A DNA stretch of 42,599 nt from Terrisporobacter sp. Lineage in GTDB: Bacteria > Bacillota_A > Clostridia > Peptostreptococcales > Peptostreptococcaceae. The DNA lies in assembly GCA_029851945.1 (NCBI GenBank), contig JARKUZ010000090.1, positions 1-42,599 on the forward strand, read 5' to 3'. The notes beneath the pieces are model-generated. The model saw nothing but the letters and a program-made list of their open reading frames with translations, ran no database searches and was not told where the DNA came from. Position numbers and translations under genes: made by a program. Below are positions 1 through 8,637 of the stretch, in pieces; positions within the stretch are counted from its first letter, which is position 1, and each line of letters starts with the position of its first letter.

Positions 1-330
1 TAAGTAAAATGCTGCTAAGGATGTAACAAAAGTTGTGGATGTATCTCCATGAACTAAAACTATGTCAGGCTTTACTTGTTCTAAGGTCTCTTTCATTTTA
101 GATAATATATTTTTAGTAACATCAAACAAAGTTAGATTGCTTTTCATTATACTCAAGTCGAATTCAGGAACAATATCAAAAGCTTGTAAGACTTGGTCTA
201 ACATCTCTCTATGTTGACCAGTTACACATACTATTGTCTCTATGTTTTTTCTATTTTTTAATTCTTTTACTAAGGGACACATTTTTATAGCTTCGGGTCT
301 AGTTCCAAATACTATCATTATTTTTTTCAT
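1..330 (-). CDS. wecB: UDP-N-acetylglucosamine 2-epimerase, N-terminal part (cut by window edge)
   Basis: The reverse complement reads as an open frame of 110 codons that runs off the window. It begins [20 protein letters not shown], and the GTRPEAIKM motif is the hallmark of WecB/MnaA, which interconverts UDP-GlcNAc and UDP-ManNAc in the cytoplasm. Further on it has VTGQHREML and [10 protein letters not shown], both typical of the nucleotide-sugar site. I chose the ATG at 330: an AGGA lies about 12 bases upstream, while an in-frame ATG at 342 (MKHN) has no room for a ribosome site. UDP-ManNAc would feed a surface polymer, in keeping with the neighbours. The C-terminal two thirds, including most catalytic residues, lie outside the window. 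Confidence 0.93.
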   Translation of the reverse strand, partial: MKKIMIVFGTRPEAIKMCPLVKELKNRKNIETIVCVTGQHREMLDQVLQAFDIVPEFDLSIMKSNLTLFDVTKNILSKMKETLEQVKPDIVLVHGDTSTTFVTSLAAFYL

Positions 331-476
331 ATTATGTTTCATTCCTAACATGTTAGATTAATATTTTTTATAATATATTAATTATTTTATACACATTAGG
401 TAGTTTTATTACATCTGAACAAAACATTTCAAATTCATATGAGTTGAAAATAAAAGTTTTAAACTAATTAATAATA

Positions 477-507
477 AAAAAGGTCAAAGAATATCCTTGA
501 CCTTTTT
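477..507 (-). terminator. Intrinsic terminator after galE
   Basis: Arms AAAAAGGTCAA (477-487) and TTGACCTTTTT (497-507) pair perfectly around a 9-base loop, four bases beyond the galE stop. On the minus strand the stem is followed by a T-rich run. The rest of 331-510 shows no gene and would hold the wecB promoter. Confidence 0.85.
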
Positions 508-510
508 GTA

Positions 511-1554
511 TTATTCAGAAGTTACTGCTACTTCTTCCATCACATCTTTATATCCATTAGGATTATTGCTTTGCCATCTCCAAGTATCATTACACATATC
601 TTCTATATTATACTTAGCACTCCATCCAAGCTCTTCATTAGCTTTTTTAGGATCTGCATAGCACATAGCCACATCACCTGGTCTTCTATCGACTATTTTA
701 TATTTTACATCTTTGCCACAAGCTTTGCTAAAAGCTTTCACCATATCAAGAACACTGTATCCATTACCTGTTCCTAAATTATATGTAACCAATCCTGGTA
801 AATCCTCAAGCTTGTCTAAAGCTTTTAGATGGCCTTGAGCTAAATCAACCACATGGATATAATCCCTAACACCTGTACCATCATGTGTATCATAATCATC
901 TCCAAATACACTTAACTCTTTTAATTTACCTACTGCTACTTGTGAAACATAAGGCATTAAGTTGTTTGGTATATCATTAGGATCTTCTCCCATTAGTCCA
1001 CTTTCATGTGCTCCTACAGGATTGAAATATCTAAGGATAGCCACGTTAAAAGTAGGATCAGCCTTAGCTATATCTCTTAACATATCTTCTATCATTAACT
1101 TAGTTGCACCATATGGATTTGTTGTTGATAGTGGGAAATCCTCTGTAATAGGACAAGTGTGCGGATCTCCATAAACTGTTGCAGATGAACTAAATACAAA
1201 TTTATTTACATCATATTTCTTCATTAAATTTAAAACAGTTAATGTATTTACTATATTGTTAGTGTAATACATTAATGGTTTTGCAACAGATTCTCCCACT
1301 GCTTTATAGGCTGCGAAATGAATTACTGAATCTATATTATTTTCTTTAAAAACTACTTCTAGTTCTTCTTCATCAGTTGTATCAACTTCATAAAATTTAA
1401 AATCTTTTTTTGTTATTTCTCTTATTCTGTCAAGAACTATAGGACAACTATTTGAAAAATTATCTACTATAATTACTTCTTTATTATCATTTAATAGTTC
1501 AACTACTGTGTGACTTCCTATATATCCTGCTCCTCCAGTTACTAAAACTGCCAT
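511..1554 (-). CDS. galE: UDP-glucose 4-epimerase GalE
   Basis: Interconverts UDP-glucose and UDP-galactose, giving galactosyl donors for the surface polymers. The short-chain dehydrogenase fold starts at residue 1 with [16 protein letters not shown] (NAD-binding GxxGxxG). SSSATVYG and the catalytic YGATK (Tyr about 149, Lys about 153) follow, then the substrate-side motifs [12 protein letters not shown] and [12 protein letters not shown]. The length of 347 residues is normal for the family. I chose the ATG at 1554 because GGGAG lies 8 bases upstream; an ATG 18 bases further up has no such site. The last residues, EEVAVTSE, match the ends of both GalU proteins in this window and are not part of the GalE fold (see findings). 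A truncated second galE lies at 25219. It follows the DedA gene by 49 bases and ends at a strong hairpin. Confidence 0.96.
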   Translation of the reverse strand: MAVLVTGGAGYIGSHTVVELLNDNKEVIIVDNFSNSCPIVLDRIREITKKDFKFYEVDTTDEEELEVVFKENNIDSVIHFAAYKAVGESVAKPLMYYTNNIVNTLTVLNLMKKYDVNKFVFSSSATVYGDPHTCPITEDFPLSTTNPYGATKLMIEDMLRDIAKADPTFNVAILRYFNPVGAHESGLMGEDPNDIPNNLMPYVSQVAVGKLKELSVFGDDYDTHDGTGVRDYIHVVDLAQGHLKALDKLEDLPGLVTYNLGTGNGYSVLDMVKAFSKACGKDVKYKIVDRRPGDVAMCYADPKKANEELGWSAKYNIEDMCNDTWRWQSNNPNGYKDVMEEVAVTSE

Positions 1555-1603
1555 AACTTCATCTCCCATCATTTCTTATGTAATTTTATTTTAAAATTAT
1601 TTA

Positions 1604-2239
1604 TTAATAAATAATCTTATCTTCATCTTCTATGTTTTTATTTTTACTTTTCTTTTTTCTAATTATTAAATAGATTATAGCTACGGCTACTAATACTACT
1701 GCTACAACTTTTGAATAAGTCCCCAATATATACGTAATCTTATCCATATTATCACCTATGATATATCCGATTGATATTAACAGAATATTCCACAAGGATA
1801 TACCTATAGTTGAATAAATGGTAAACTCTAATACCTTCATCCTAGTAACCCCAGCTACTATAGATATAAATGTTCTAGCAATAGGTACAAGTCTAGATAA
1901 CATTACAGATATTTTTTCATATTTATCCATAAATCTATGAGATTCTCTTATTGCTCTTTGAGTTTTTGGATATTTACTTTTTAAAAAATAAATCAGAGGA
2001 TTACCAAATCTATATCCTAGATAGTAGTTTGTCAAAGATCCTATTACTCCACCAAGTATAGATACTAAAATAACTAAAACTATATTCATACTATATTCAC
2101 TAGATAATATACCTGCAAGAGGTAAAACTATCTCACTCGGTAAAGGCAGGTTTGCATATTCCAGTGCTACTATTATGAATATACTTATAAGTCCATAATT
2201 CAAAATAAATTCTTCAATTATAACACCTATTTCAATCAA
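1604..2239 (-). CDS. DedA-family (SNARE-associated/VTT) membrane protein
   Basis: A 211-residue integral membrane protein with the two DedA signatures: ALEYANLPLPSEIVLPLAG near the N-terminus (re-entrant loop) and SRLVPIARTFISIVAGVTRM in the middle, where the conserved arginines sit. The C-terminal tail is lysine-rich and cytoplasmic. DedA proteins affect membrane homeostasis, and some members recycle undecaprenyl phosphate to the inner face, which would suit a polysaccharide locus. That specific role is inference. The start is a TTG at 2239 with GAGG about 9 bases upstream. Twenty bases upstream ends a short open frame that looks like the tail of a lost gene (2260-2364). It is probably cotranscribed with galE. 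Confidence 0.85.
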   Translation of the reverse strand: MIEIGVIIEEFILNYGLISIFIIVALEYANLPLPSEIVLPLAGILSSEYSMNIVLVILVSILGGVIGSLTNYYLGYRFGNPLIYFLKSKYPKTQRAIRESHRFMDKYEKISVMLSRLVPIARTFISIVAGVTRMKVLEFTIYSTIGISLWNILLISIGYIIGDNMDKITYILGTYSKVVAVVLVAVAIIYLIIRKKKSKNKNIEDEDKIIY

Positions 2240-2259
2240 TATATTTACCTCTTCTTTTG

Positions 2260-2364
2260 TTATTTTCCTTCTTCTAAGAATACTATATATTCCTCTCTAT
2301 AAATATATAATAACTTATCTATTAAGAAATTTGCTTCATGTCGCCAACGACTGCGTCCGTTTAT
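2260..2364 (-). pseudogene. Possible C-terminal remnant of an unidentified gene
   Basis: Reading the minus strand there is a 34-codon open stretch, closed upstream by TAG, that reads NGRSRWRHEANFLIDKLLYI and ends in EEYIVFLEEGK then TAA. It has no start codon or ribosome site, its first third is clearly richer in G+C than its surroundings, and its stop lies 20 bases before the DedA start, as expected of a former operon partner. It abuts the galU terminator, so it may have been cut when galU arrived. I do not recognise the family, and chance cannot be excluded for so short a frame. Confidence 0.35.
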
Positions 2365-2372
2365 CTAATATA

Positions 2373-2406
2373 AATAATACCCAAGATGTTATACCTGGGT
2401 ATTATT
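2373..2406 (-). terminator. Terminator-like hairpin after galU copy 1
   Basis: Arms AATAATACCCA and TGGGTATTATT pair perfectly a few bases past the galU stop. The T-run is short. Nearly the same hairpin follows galU copy 2 at 22045-22078, so gene and terminator were duplicated together. Confidence 0.7.
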
Positions 2407-2411
2407 GAATA

Positions 2412-3368
2412 CTACTCACCAGTAACTGCCACCTCTTCTAAAACACTCTCTACTTTATTGACTTTACTGTCTTTATCCATCTTTTCTTTTCTTATCGTTT
2501 CTGCTTTACTTCTTAAAAACTCTATGAAATCATCTCTTAACTCTGGTCTTTTTAAAGCGAAATCAACAGTCGCTTCTAAGAAACCTAACTTATCACCTAC
2601 GTCGTATCTTCTTCCTTCGAAGTTATAAGCATATATAGCTTCTTTTTTAGCTAAAGTTTGTAAAGCATCAGTTAATTGTATCTCTCCACCTTTTCCTGGC
2701 TCTTGATTTTCTAATATATTGAATATTTCTGGAGTTATTATGTATCTACCAAGTATTGCAATATTTGATGGAGCTTCTTCAACTGCTGGTTTTTCCACCA
2801 TGTCTTTAACTTTGTATACTCTATCTTCTATGTGTTTAACATCAAGTATTCCGTACTTGTTAACATTCTCTTTAGCTACTTCTTGGACACCAAGTATTGT
2901 AGTTTTATATTCGTCGTAAGCACTTATCATTTGCTTTAAACAAGGAGTTTCTGCATCTACTATATCATCACCTAATAAAACTGCAAAAGGCTCATCCCCT
3001 ATGAAACTTTTTGCACAGTGAACAGCATGTCCTAATCCTTTTGGTTCTTTTTGTCTTATGTAATGGATATTTACCATATTAGATATTTTTTGAACCATTT
3101 CTAACATCTCTTTTTTACCCTTATTTTCAAGTTCTAATTCCAGCTCTACACTTCTATCAAAGTGGTCTTCTATACATTTTTTGTTACGCCCTGTTACTAT
3201 TAGTATTTCTTCTATACCAGATGCTATGGCTTCTTCTATTATGTATTGTAGTGTTGGTTTGTCCACTATTGGAAGCATTTCTTTAGCTTGTGCTTTTGTT
3301 GCTGGTAGGAATCTCGTTCCTAGCCCTGCTGCCGGTATTATGGCTTTTCTTACTGTATTTCTTTTCAT
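2412..3368 (-). CDS. galU: UTP-glucose-1-phosphate uridylyltransferase GalU, copy 1
   Basis: Makes UDP-glucose from UTP and glucose 1-phosphate. The nucleotidyltransferase core begins RKAIIPAAGLGTRFLPATKA, the GalU signature loop, followed by KEMLPIVDKP, FAVLLGDDIVDAE and GKGGEIQLTDAL. The core ends near residue 292; a polar, lysine-rich linker then leads to the terminal EEVAVTGE, shared with GalU copy 2 and GalE. The start is the ATG at 3368 with GGAGG five bases upstream; an upstream TTG overlaps that ribosome site. It lies 58 bases downstream of murJ with no terminator between, so the two are probably cotranscribed. The protein core is nearly identical to copy 2 at 22084, which indicates a recent duplication or gene conversion. 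Confidence 0.96.
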   Translation of the reverse strand: MKRNTVRKAIIPAAGLGTRFLPATKAQAKEMLPIVDKPTLQYIIEEAIASGIEEILIVTGRNKKCIEDHFDRSVELELELENKGKKEMLEMVQKISNMVNIHYIRQKEPKGLGHAVHCAKSFIGDEPFAVLLGDDIVDAETPCLKQMISAYDEYKTTILGVQEVAKENVNKYGILDVKHIEDRVYKVKDMVEKPAVEEAPSNIAILGRYIITPEIFNILENQEPGKGGEIQLTDALQTLAKKEAIYAYNFEGRRYDVGDKLGFLEATVDFALKRPELRDDFIEFLRSKAETIRKEKMDKDSKVNKVESVLEEVAVTGE

Positions 3369-3426
3369 TTTTACCTCCAAATATTACACTTATATTAATA
3401 TACTAAATTTTTTTCTTTAGAATTCT

Positions 3427-4980
3427 TTACTCAACTGATTTTCCCTTATTAAATTTTAATTTAACCATATCTATTATCATATTAACTTCTTCTATTTTCA
3501 TAACAACTATTATAGCTCCATATACAATGGCACCTATTAATACAGACATACCAGTTGAAATTATATCACCCATAGTATTATTCGGACATATGCCTACTAA
3601 TGAATTATATGATAGTTTTGTAAATATAGCCATTATAATTACCGCCACAACTAATTTAGCAAAAGTTTTTATTATTTTATCTTGACCAAAATATTCAATT
3701 TTTTTCTTCAAGCTACTAAATAATAAAAATGTACATACTATTGCAGAGATACTAGTTGCTAAAGCTAATCCTTTATATCCTAACACATTTATAAGTAATA
3801 AATTTAATATAATATTTAATACCATTGAAAGTATACCATTCTTCATAGGTGTACTAGTATCTTTCATTGAATAGAATATTTGGTTTAATATATCTCTCAG
3901 ACCAAAAGACCATATACCTACTGCATAACAAGATAAAGCTGCTGCTGTCATTAAAGTATCTTCTGGTGTAAATTTTCCTCTTTCAAATATTATTCTTACT
4001 ATAGGCTCAGATAATAAAATAGCTCCAACAGAAATAGGTATCATAATTATACAAACAGAATTAATAGACCTCTGTATAGTTTTGGATAAATTCTCTTTAT
4101 CACCTGAATTAGATAGTTTTGATAGCATAGGATATACAACTGCTGATATAGTAGATATAAATATTCCCATAACAAAATAATTTAATTTGTTAGCACTATT
4201 TAGTATTGTTATAATCCCATCTCCCAATGTAGAAGATAAAGTTCTATCTATAACAGTATTTATTTGATTAACTCCCACACCAATACATACAGGAGCTATT
4301 AAAATTAGCATTCTTTTTAAATAAACATCTTTTATATTTATTTGGAATCTATATCTATACCCTTTTTTAAAAGCAAATGGCAACTGGAATAAAAATTGCG
4401 ATGCCATAGCCATTAATGAAAGTATTCCTAATATTTTTAAATTCCCATTAGCACTCAATAAAATACCGCATATTACAAAAATATTGTATGGAAAACCAAT
4501 CATACCAGGTATAGTAAAATTATTATTTATTTGTAACCAAGCCGTCATAATATTGCTTAATCCAATAAACATCATTCCCCATATCATTACTTTAGTAAAA
4601 TCAGTTGCTATTTTTAATTTTTCCCCAGAAAAGTCCATTGCAAATACCTTTGTCAATGGCTCTGCAAATATAAATCCTAATATTGATAAAATAATACTAA
4701 TTATTATTACAATATTAAATATATTATTAGCAAATTTTAATGCCCCATCTTTACCTTCTTCTTTTTCAACTTGAAAATATAATGGTATAAATGTAGTTGC
4801 TAATGCTGTACCTATAATAGTAAATAGTACTATAGGTATATTTAAAGCTGTAATAAAAGCATCTGCCGTTGCACTAGCTCCATGTACCGAAACTAATATA
4901 GTTTCTCTTAAAAATCCTATTACTTTTGATAGCATTGTAACTATCATCAATCCTAATGCTGATTTTGCTACCTTACTCAT
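3427..4980 (-). CDS. murJ: MurJ/MviN-family lipid-linked oligosaccharide flippase, copy 1
   Basis: A 517-residue polytopic membrane protein of the MurJ branch of the MOP exporters. It starts MSKVAKSALGLMIVTMLSKV with the conserved GFLRE at the end of the first helix. Later come the ADAFITALNIP segment, a conserved loop around NQINTVIDRTLSS, and SFGLRDILNQIFYSMKDTSTP near the tenth helix. About 14 hydrophobic segments are visible. MurJ flips lipid II; paralogs inside polysaccharide loci probably flip polymer units. GGAGG sits seven bases before the ATG. It is transcribed separately from the rfb genes because a terminator precedes it, and it runs into galU. A second copy with a similar N-terminus lies at 30604. 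Whether either is the housekeeping lipid II flippase cannot be told here. Confidence 0.9.
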   Translation of the reverse strand: MSKVAKSALGLMIVTMLSKVIGFLRETILVSVHGASATADAFITALNIPIVLFTIIGTALATTFIPLYFQVEKEEGKDGALKFANNIFNIVIIISIILSILGFIFAEPLTKVFAMDFSGEKLKIATDFTKVMIWGMMFIGLSNIMTAWLQINNNFTIPGMIGFPYNIFVICGILLSANGNLKILGILSLMAMASQFLFQLPFAFKKGYRYRFQINIKDVYLKRMLILIAPVCIGVGVNQINTVIDRTLSSTLGDGIITILNSANKLNYFVMGIFISTISAVVYPMLSKLSNSGDKENLSKTIQRSINSVCIIMIPISVGAILLSEPIVRIIFERGKFTPEDTLMTAAALSCYAVGIWSFGLRDILNQIFYSMKDTSTPMKNGILSMVLNIILNLLLINVLGYKGLALATSISAIVCTFLLFSSLKKKIEYFGQDKIIKTFAKLVVAVIIMAIFTKLSYNSLVGICPNNTMGDIISTGMSVLIGAIVYGAIIVVMKIEEVNMIIDMVKLKFNKGKSVE

Positions 4981-5010
4981 ATTTCCTCCATTTCAAAACC
5001 GATTATAAAA

Positions 5011-5053
5011 AATATAAGAAACAGTACTAAACATAAGTACTATTTCTTATATT
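5011..5053 (-). terminator. Strong terminator closing the rfb operon
   Basis: Arms at 5011-5028 and 5036-5053 (AATATAAGAAA.AGTACT against its complement, one unpaired base each) flank a 7-base loop. The minus strand continues ATTTTTTATAAT. It separates the rhamnose genes from murJ. Confidence 0.85.
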
Positions 5054-5185
5054 TTTATGATTTCTTTATCTATCAAGCATTATATCTTTAAATCGTTTAT
5101 CACTTTTTCCCAACTTAAATTATCAATCTAACTTTGCACATTAACTCTATTAAATTTTGATTTTTATATTAATTCATAAAGCTTA
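5054..5185 (-). other. Non-coding spacer with a possible gene tail
   Basis: Between the rfbB stop and the terminator, 5080-5127 reads IDNLSWEKVINDLKI then TAA on the minus strand, preceded by a stop. SWEKV-x-ND is the kind of ending seen on GT4 glycosyltransferases, so this may be the tail of a lost glycosyltransferase that originally owned the terminator. It is only 15 residues long, so this is weak. Confidence 0.2.
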
Positions 5186-6208
5186 TTATTTAACTCCATA
5201 CTGTCTTTCAAAGTAGTTAGCATATTCACCTGATATTATATTTTGCCACCATTCCTTATTATTTAAGTACCATTCTATAGTCATAGCTATACCAGTATCA
5301 AAATTATACTTAGGTTTCCATCCTAATTCATTTTCTAATTTATCAGGATCTATTGCATATCTTAAATCATGTCCTGGTCTGTCAGTAACATAATTTATTA
5401 AACTTTCAGGTTTATCTAAAGCTTTAAGTATAGTTTTAACTACTTCTAAGTTAGTTCTTTCATTATGTCCACCAACATTGTAAACTTCTCCAACTTTACC
5501 TTTATGTATTATAAGGTCTATTGCAGAGCAGTGATCTTCAACATGTAGCCAGTCTCTTACGTTTTCTCCGTTTCCATATACAGGAAGACTTTCATCAGCT
5601 AAAGCTCTTGATATCATTAATGGTATTAACTTTTCTGGGAAGTGGTATGGACCATAGTTATTTGAACATCTAGAAATTGTTGCTGGAAGTCCAAATGTTC
5701 TTTGATATGCATGAACTAAGAAATCTGCACTAGCTTTTGATGCTGAATATGGTGAAGATGGGTTTAAAGGAGTTTCTTCTGTAAAGAATAAATCCTTTCT
5801 ATCTAAAGGTAAATCTCCATAAACTTCATCTGTTGATACTTGGTGATATCTTTCTACTCCAAATTCTTTTGAAGCATCTAATAATACTTGAGTTCCTATA
5901 ACATTAGTTTTTACAAATATTCCTGGATCTTCTACTGATCTATCAACATGAGATTCAGCCGCAAAGTTTACAACTATATCAAATTTTTCTTCTCTAAATA
6001 AATTAAATATAAAATCTCTATCAGCTATATCACCTTTTACAAATTTGTAATTAGGTTTATCTTCTACAGGCTTTAATGTTTCTAAATTTCCAGCATAAGT
6101 TAATGCATCTAAATTTACTATCATATATTCAGGGTATTTATTAACCATATAGTGGACAAAGTTTCCTCCGATAAAACCTGCTCCCCCTGTTACTAAAATC
6201 TTTTTCAT
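5186..6208 (-). CDS. rfbB: dTDP-glucose 4,6-dehydratase
   Basis: Second enzyme of dTDP-L-rhamnose synthesis: converts dTDP-glucose to dTDP-4-keto-6-deoxyglucose with bound NAD. It starts MKKILVTGGAGFIGGNFVHY (Rossmann motif). VNFAAESHVDRS follows, then VSTDEVYGD, which supplies the Asp-Glu dehydration pair, then SPYSASKA with the catalytic Tyr and Lys, and SRCSNNYGPYHFPEKLIPL. The length of 340 is standard. I chose the ATG at 6208 with GAGGAG about 9 bases upstream; an in-frame ATG 33 bases earlier has no ribosome site. It is the last gene of the rhamnose operon, and the chromosomal order here is rfbD-rfbA-rfbC-rfbB. Confidence 0.97.
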   Translation of the reverse strand: MKKILVTGGAGFIGGNFVHYMVNKYPEYMIVNLDALTYAGNLETLKPVEDKPNYKFVKGDIADRDFIFNLFREEKFDIVVNFAAESHVDRSVEDPGIFVKTNVIGTQVLLDASKEFGVERYHQVSTDEVYGDLPLDRKDLFFTEETPLNPSSPYSASKASADFLVHAYQRTFGLPATISRCSNNYGPYHFPEKLIPLMISRALADESLPVYGNGENVRDWLHVEDHCSAIDLIIHKGKVGEVYNVGGHNERTNLEVVKTILKALDKPESLINYVTDRPGHDLRYAIDPDKLENELGWKPKYNFDTGIAMTIEWYLNNKEWWQNIISGEYANYFERQYGVK

Positions 6209-6268
6209 TATACTACTCTCCTCTATATCAAAATTGCTCAATTTCCATATTTAATATTATATATGTTA

Positions 6269-6826
6269 TTAAAATGGTAAATCTAAATCTTTTAATCTTG
6301 GTTGTTTTTTATCTTTTTCTGAAAGTATTATTTCTTCTATACCTTCTAGTGGCCAAACTATTCCCACATCTGGGTCATTCCATAAAAGCCCTCCATCAAA
6401 TTCTGGTGCATATAAGTTTGTACATTTATAATTAAATACTGCTTCATCAGATAAAACTAAAAATCCATGAGCAAATCCTTCTGGAACATAAAATTGTTTT
6501 TTATTTTCAGCAGAAAGAAGAACACCTTCCCACTTACCATATGTAGGTGAATTTTTTCTTAAATCCACAGCAACATCATAAACTTCGCCTTGAGTACATC
6601 TAACTAGTTTACCTTGTGTAAACTTAGTTTGAAAGTGCATCCCTCTTAAAACACCTTTTTTAGATTTTGATTCATTGTCTTGAACAAATACCATATCAAG
6701 TCCTGCTTCAACAAAATCTTTTCTATTATAACTTTCCATAAAGTATCCTCTATCATCTCCAAATACTTTAGGCTCTATTATATATAAATCTTTTATTTTA
6801 GTTTCTATAAAATTAAAGTTTCCCAT
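6269..6826 (-). CDS. rfbC: dTDP-4-dehydrorhamnose 3,5-epimerase
   Basis: Third enzyme of dTDP-L-rhamnose synthesis, a cupin-fold epimerase. FGDDRGYFMESYNRKDF, KKGVLRGMHFQ (catalytic His) and LVRCTQGEVYDVAVDLR are all textbook, as are YVPEGFAHGFLVLSDEAVFNYK and GLLWNDPDVGI. The length of 185 residues is typical. AAAGGAGA lies six bases before the ATG. It starts 11 bases after the rfbA stop, so the two are tightly coupled. Confidence 0.97.
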   Translation of the reverse strand: MGNFNFIETKIKDLYIIEPKVFGDDRGYFMESYNRKDFVEAGLDMVFVQDNESKSKKGVLRGMHFQTKFTQGKLVRCTQGEVYDVAVDLRKNSPTYGKWEGVLLSAENKKQFYVPEGFAHGFLVLSDEAVFNYKCTNLYAPEFDGGLLWNDPDVGIVWPLEGIEEIILSEKDKKQPRLKDLDLPF

Positions 6827-6837
6827 TTTATCTCCTT

Positions 6838-7764
6838 TTATATAGTTAATGCAGCTTCTTTTTCTGCATCTATATTTTCATTTGATACTTCTGTTTCTAT
6901 TTTTTCATTTGATACTTTTACTAAGTATTTACCATAGTCAGTTTTCATAAGTGGTTTTGCAAGTTCTAATAATTGCTCTTTATTTATATATCCTTTTCTA
7001 TAAGCAATTTCTTCTAAACAAGCTATGTATAAACCTTGTCTAGTTTGAACTGCTTCAACATAATTGGATGCATCTAATAGCCCTTTGTGTGTACCTGTAT
7101 CTAACCAGGCCATCCCTCTGCCAAATAACTCTACTTTAAGTTTTCCTCTTCTTAAGTATTCGTTGTTTACAGAAGTTATTTCTAACTCTCCCCTATCAGA
7201 TGGTTTAACATTTTTAGCTATTTCTACTACATCATTGTCATAGAAATATAAACCTGGTACTGCATAATTAGATTTTGGCACTTCTGGTTTTTCTTCTATT
7301 GAAAGAACGTTGAAATCTTTATCAAATTCAACTACTCCAAATGCTTGTGGGTCTACTACATGATATCCAAATATAGTAGCTTCATCTCTTTCCACTGCAT
7401 TTTGTAATCTTTCACTAAATCCATATCCATAGAATATATTATCTCCAAGTACTAAGGCCACTTTGTCATCTCCTATGAACTCTTCACCTATTATAAATGC
7501 TTCTGCTAGTCCATTTGGATGTTCTTGAACTGCATATTCTATATTTAATCCTAAGTCATTACCATTTCCAAATAACTCTTTGAACATTGGTAAATCTCTA
7601 GGTGTTGATATTATTAATATTTCTCTTATTCCAGCAAGCATTAATACTGACATTGGATAGTATATCATCGGCTTGTCATATATTGGTAATGATTGTTTTG
7701 ATACTGATTTTGTTATAGGGTATAATCTTGTTCCAGATCCCCCAGCTAATATAATTCCTTTCAT
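6838..7764 (-). CDS. rfbA: Glucose-1-phosphate thymidylyltransferase, with C-terminal extension
   Basis: First enzyme of dTDP-L-rhamnose synthesis: couples dTTP and glucose 1-phosphate. [20 protein letters not shown] is the nucleotide loop; LGDNIFYG and [17 protein letters not shown] follow. The core ends near residue 283 ([11 protein letters not shown]). After it comes an extra 25 or so polar residues with two VSNE units, ending EKEAALTI. The family normally stops close to the core end, so this tail is an addition; it resembles the EEVAVTxE ending of GalE and GalU (see findings). GGGAGAG lies five bases before the ATG. Confidence 0.96.
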   Translation of the reverse strand: MKGIILAGGSGTRLYPITKSVSKQSLPIYDKPMIYYPMSVLMLAGIREILIISTPRDLPMFKELFGNGNDLGLNIEYAVQEHPNGLAEAFIIGEEFIGDDKVALVLGDNIFYGYGFSERLQNAVERDEATIFGYHVVDPQAFGVVEFDKDFNVLSIEEKPEVPKSNYAVPGLYFYDNDVVEIAKNVKPSDRGELEITSVNNEYLRRGKLKVELFGRGMAWLDTGTHKGLLDASNYVEAVQTRQGLYIACLEEIAYRKGYINKEQLLELAKPLMKTDYGKYLVKVSNEKIETEVSNENIDAEKEAALTI

Positions 7765-7797
7765 TTTTACTCTCCCTGCAATATTTTCTATAAATTT

Positions 7798-8637
7798 TTA
7801 TTCTTTATCTAAGTATTCTTTTAATGACTCTTCCCAATTTCTAAATGAGTTTAAGCCAACTAACTTTAGCATGAAATTATCAAGAACAGAATATGCTGGT
7901 CTTGGTGCTGGTCTCTTAAACTCTTCACTTGTTACTGGGTTTACTTTTATATCTATATTTTTTATTTCAAATATTTTTTTAGCAAAGTCATACCAACTAC
8001 ATTGACCTTCACAAGTTCCATGGTATACACCGTAATGCTCTGTGCTTATTAAATCAATTATAGCTTTTGCTAAATCAACTGTAGATGTAGGACTTCCAAA
8101 TTGATCATTTACTACATTTAATTCTTTGTTTGTTTCTGCTAATTTTAGCATTGTTCTCACAAAGTTATTTCCTTCTCCATATAACCATGCAGTTCTTACT
8201 ATAAAGTATTTAGAGCAAAACTCTCTTACAAAGTTTTCACCCATTAATTTACTTGTACCGTATATTGAATTTGGACAAGTAATATCATCTTCTCTATATG
8301 GTCTATTTCCTTTTCCATCAAATACATAATCAGTAGATACTTGTACTAATTTAGCTCCTATTTTTTCACAAACTATGGCTAAGTTTCTAGGTCCTACTGC
8401 ATTTATTTTATATGCATTTTCCACATCTGTTTCGCATAAATCGACTGCTGTATGGGCTGCACAGTTTATGACTACATCTGGTTTATTGTTTAATAAAAAC
8501 TGATTAACATCATTTATGTCTATTATGTTTAGCTCTTCTCTGTCTGTAGGTATAACTTCATATTTACTATGTTCTTTAAGTTGATTAATTAGTTCTGTTC
8601 CAAGTTGCCCTTTTGCACCAGTTATTACTATTTTCAT
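7798..8637 (-). CDS. rfbD: dTDP-4-dehydrorhamnose reductase
   Basis: Last step of dTDP-L-rhamnose synthesis: NAD(P)H reduction of the 4-keto group. MKIVITGAKGQLGTEL is the cofactor loop. NCAAHTAVDLCE, VSTDYVFDGKG and SIYGTSKLMGE (catalytic Tyr and Lys) follow, then YGVYHGTCEGQCSWYDFAKKI and RPAPRPAYSVLDN near the end. The length of 279 is standard. Its ATG overlaps the stop of the upstream glycosyltransferase (TAATG), with GGAGG upstream, so translation is coupled. Confidence 0.97.
   Translation of the reverse strand: MKIVITGAKGQLGTELINQLKEHSKYEVIPTDREELNIIDINDVNQFLLNNKPDVVINCAAHTAVDLCETDVENAYKINAVGPRNLAIVCEKIGAKLVQVSTDYVFDGKGNRPYREDDITCPNSIYGTSKLMGENFVREFCSKYFIVRTAWLYGEGNNFVRTMLKLAETNKELNVVNDQFGSPTSTVDLAKAIIDLISTEHYGVYHGTCEGQCSWYDFAKKIFEIKNIDIKVNPVTSEEFKRPAPRPAYSVLDNFMLKLVGLNSFRNWEESLKEYLDKE

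Noticed and set aside
571..777. Open frames on the plus strand opposite galE, galU, rfbA and other genes
   Set aside because: They lie fully within strong minus-strand genes, lack ribosome sites, and read as low-complexity shadows.
2331..2364. Locally GC-rich patch considered as an RNA gene or riboswitch
   Set aside because: I find no consistent stem structure; it reads better as part of a gene tail.
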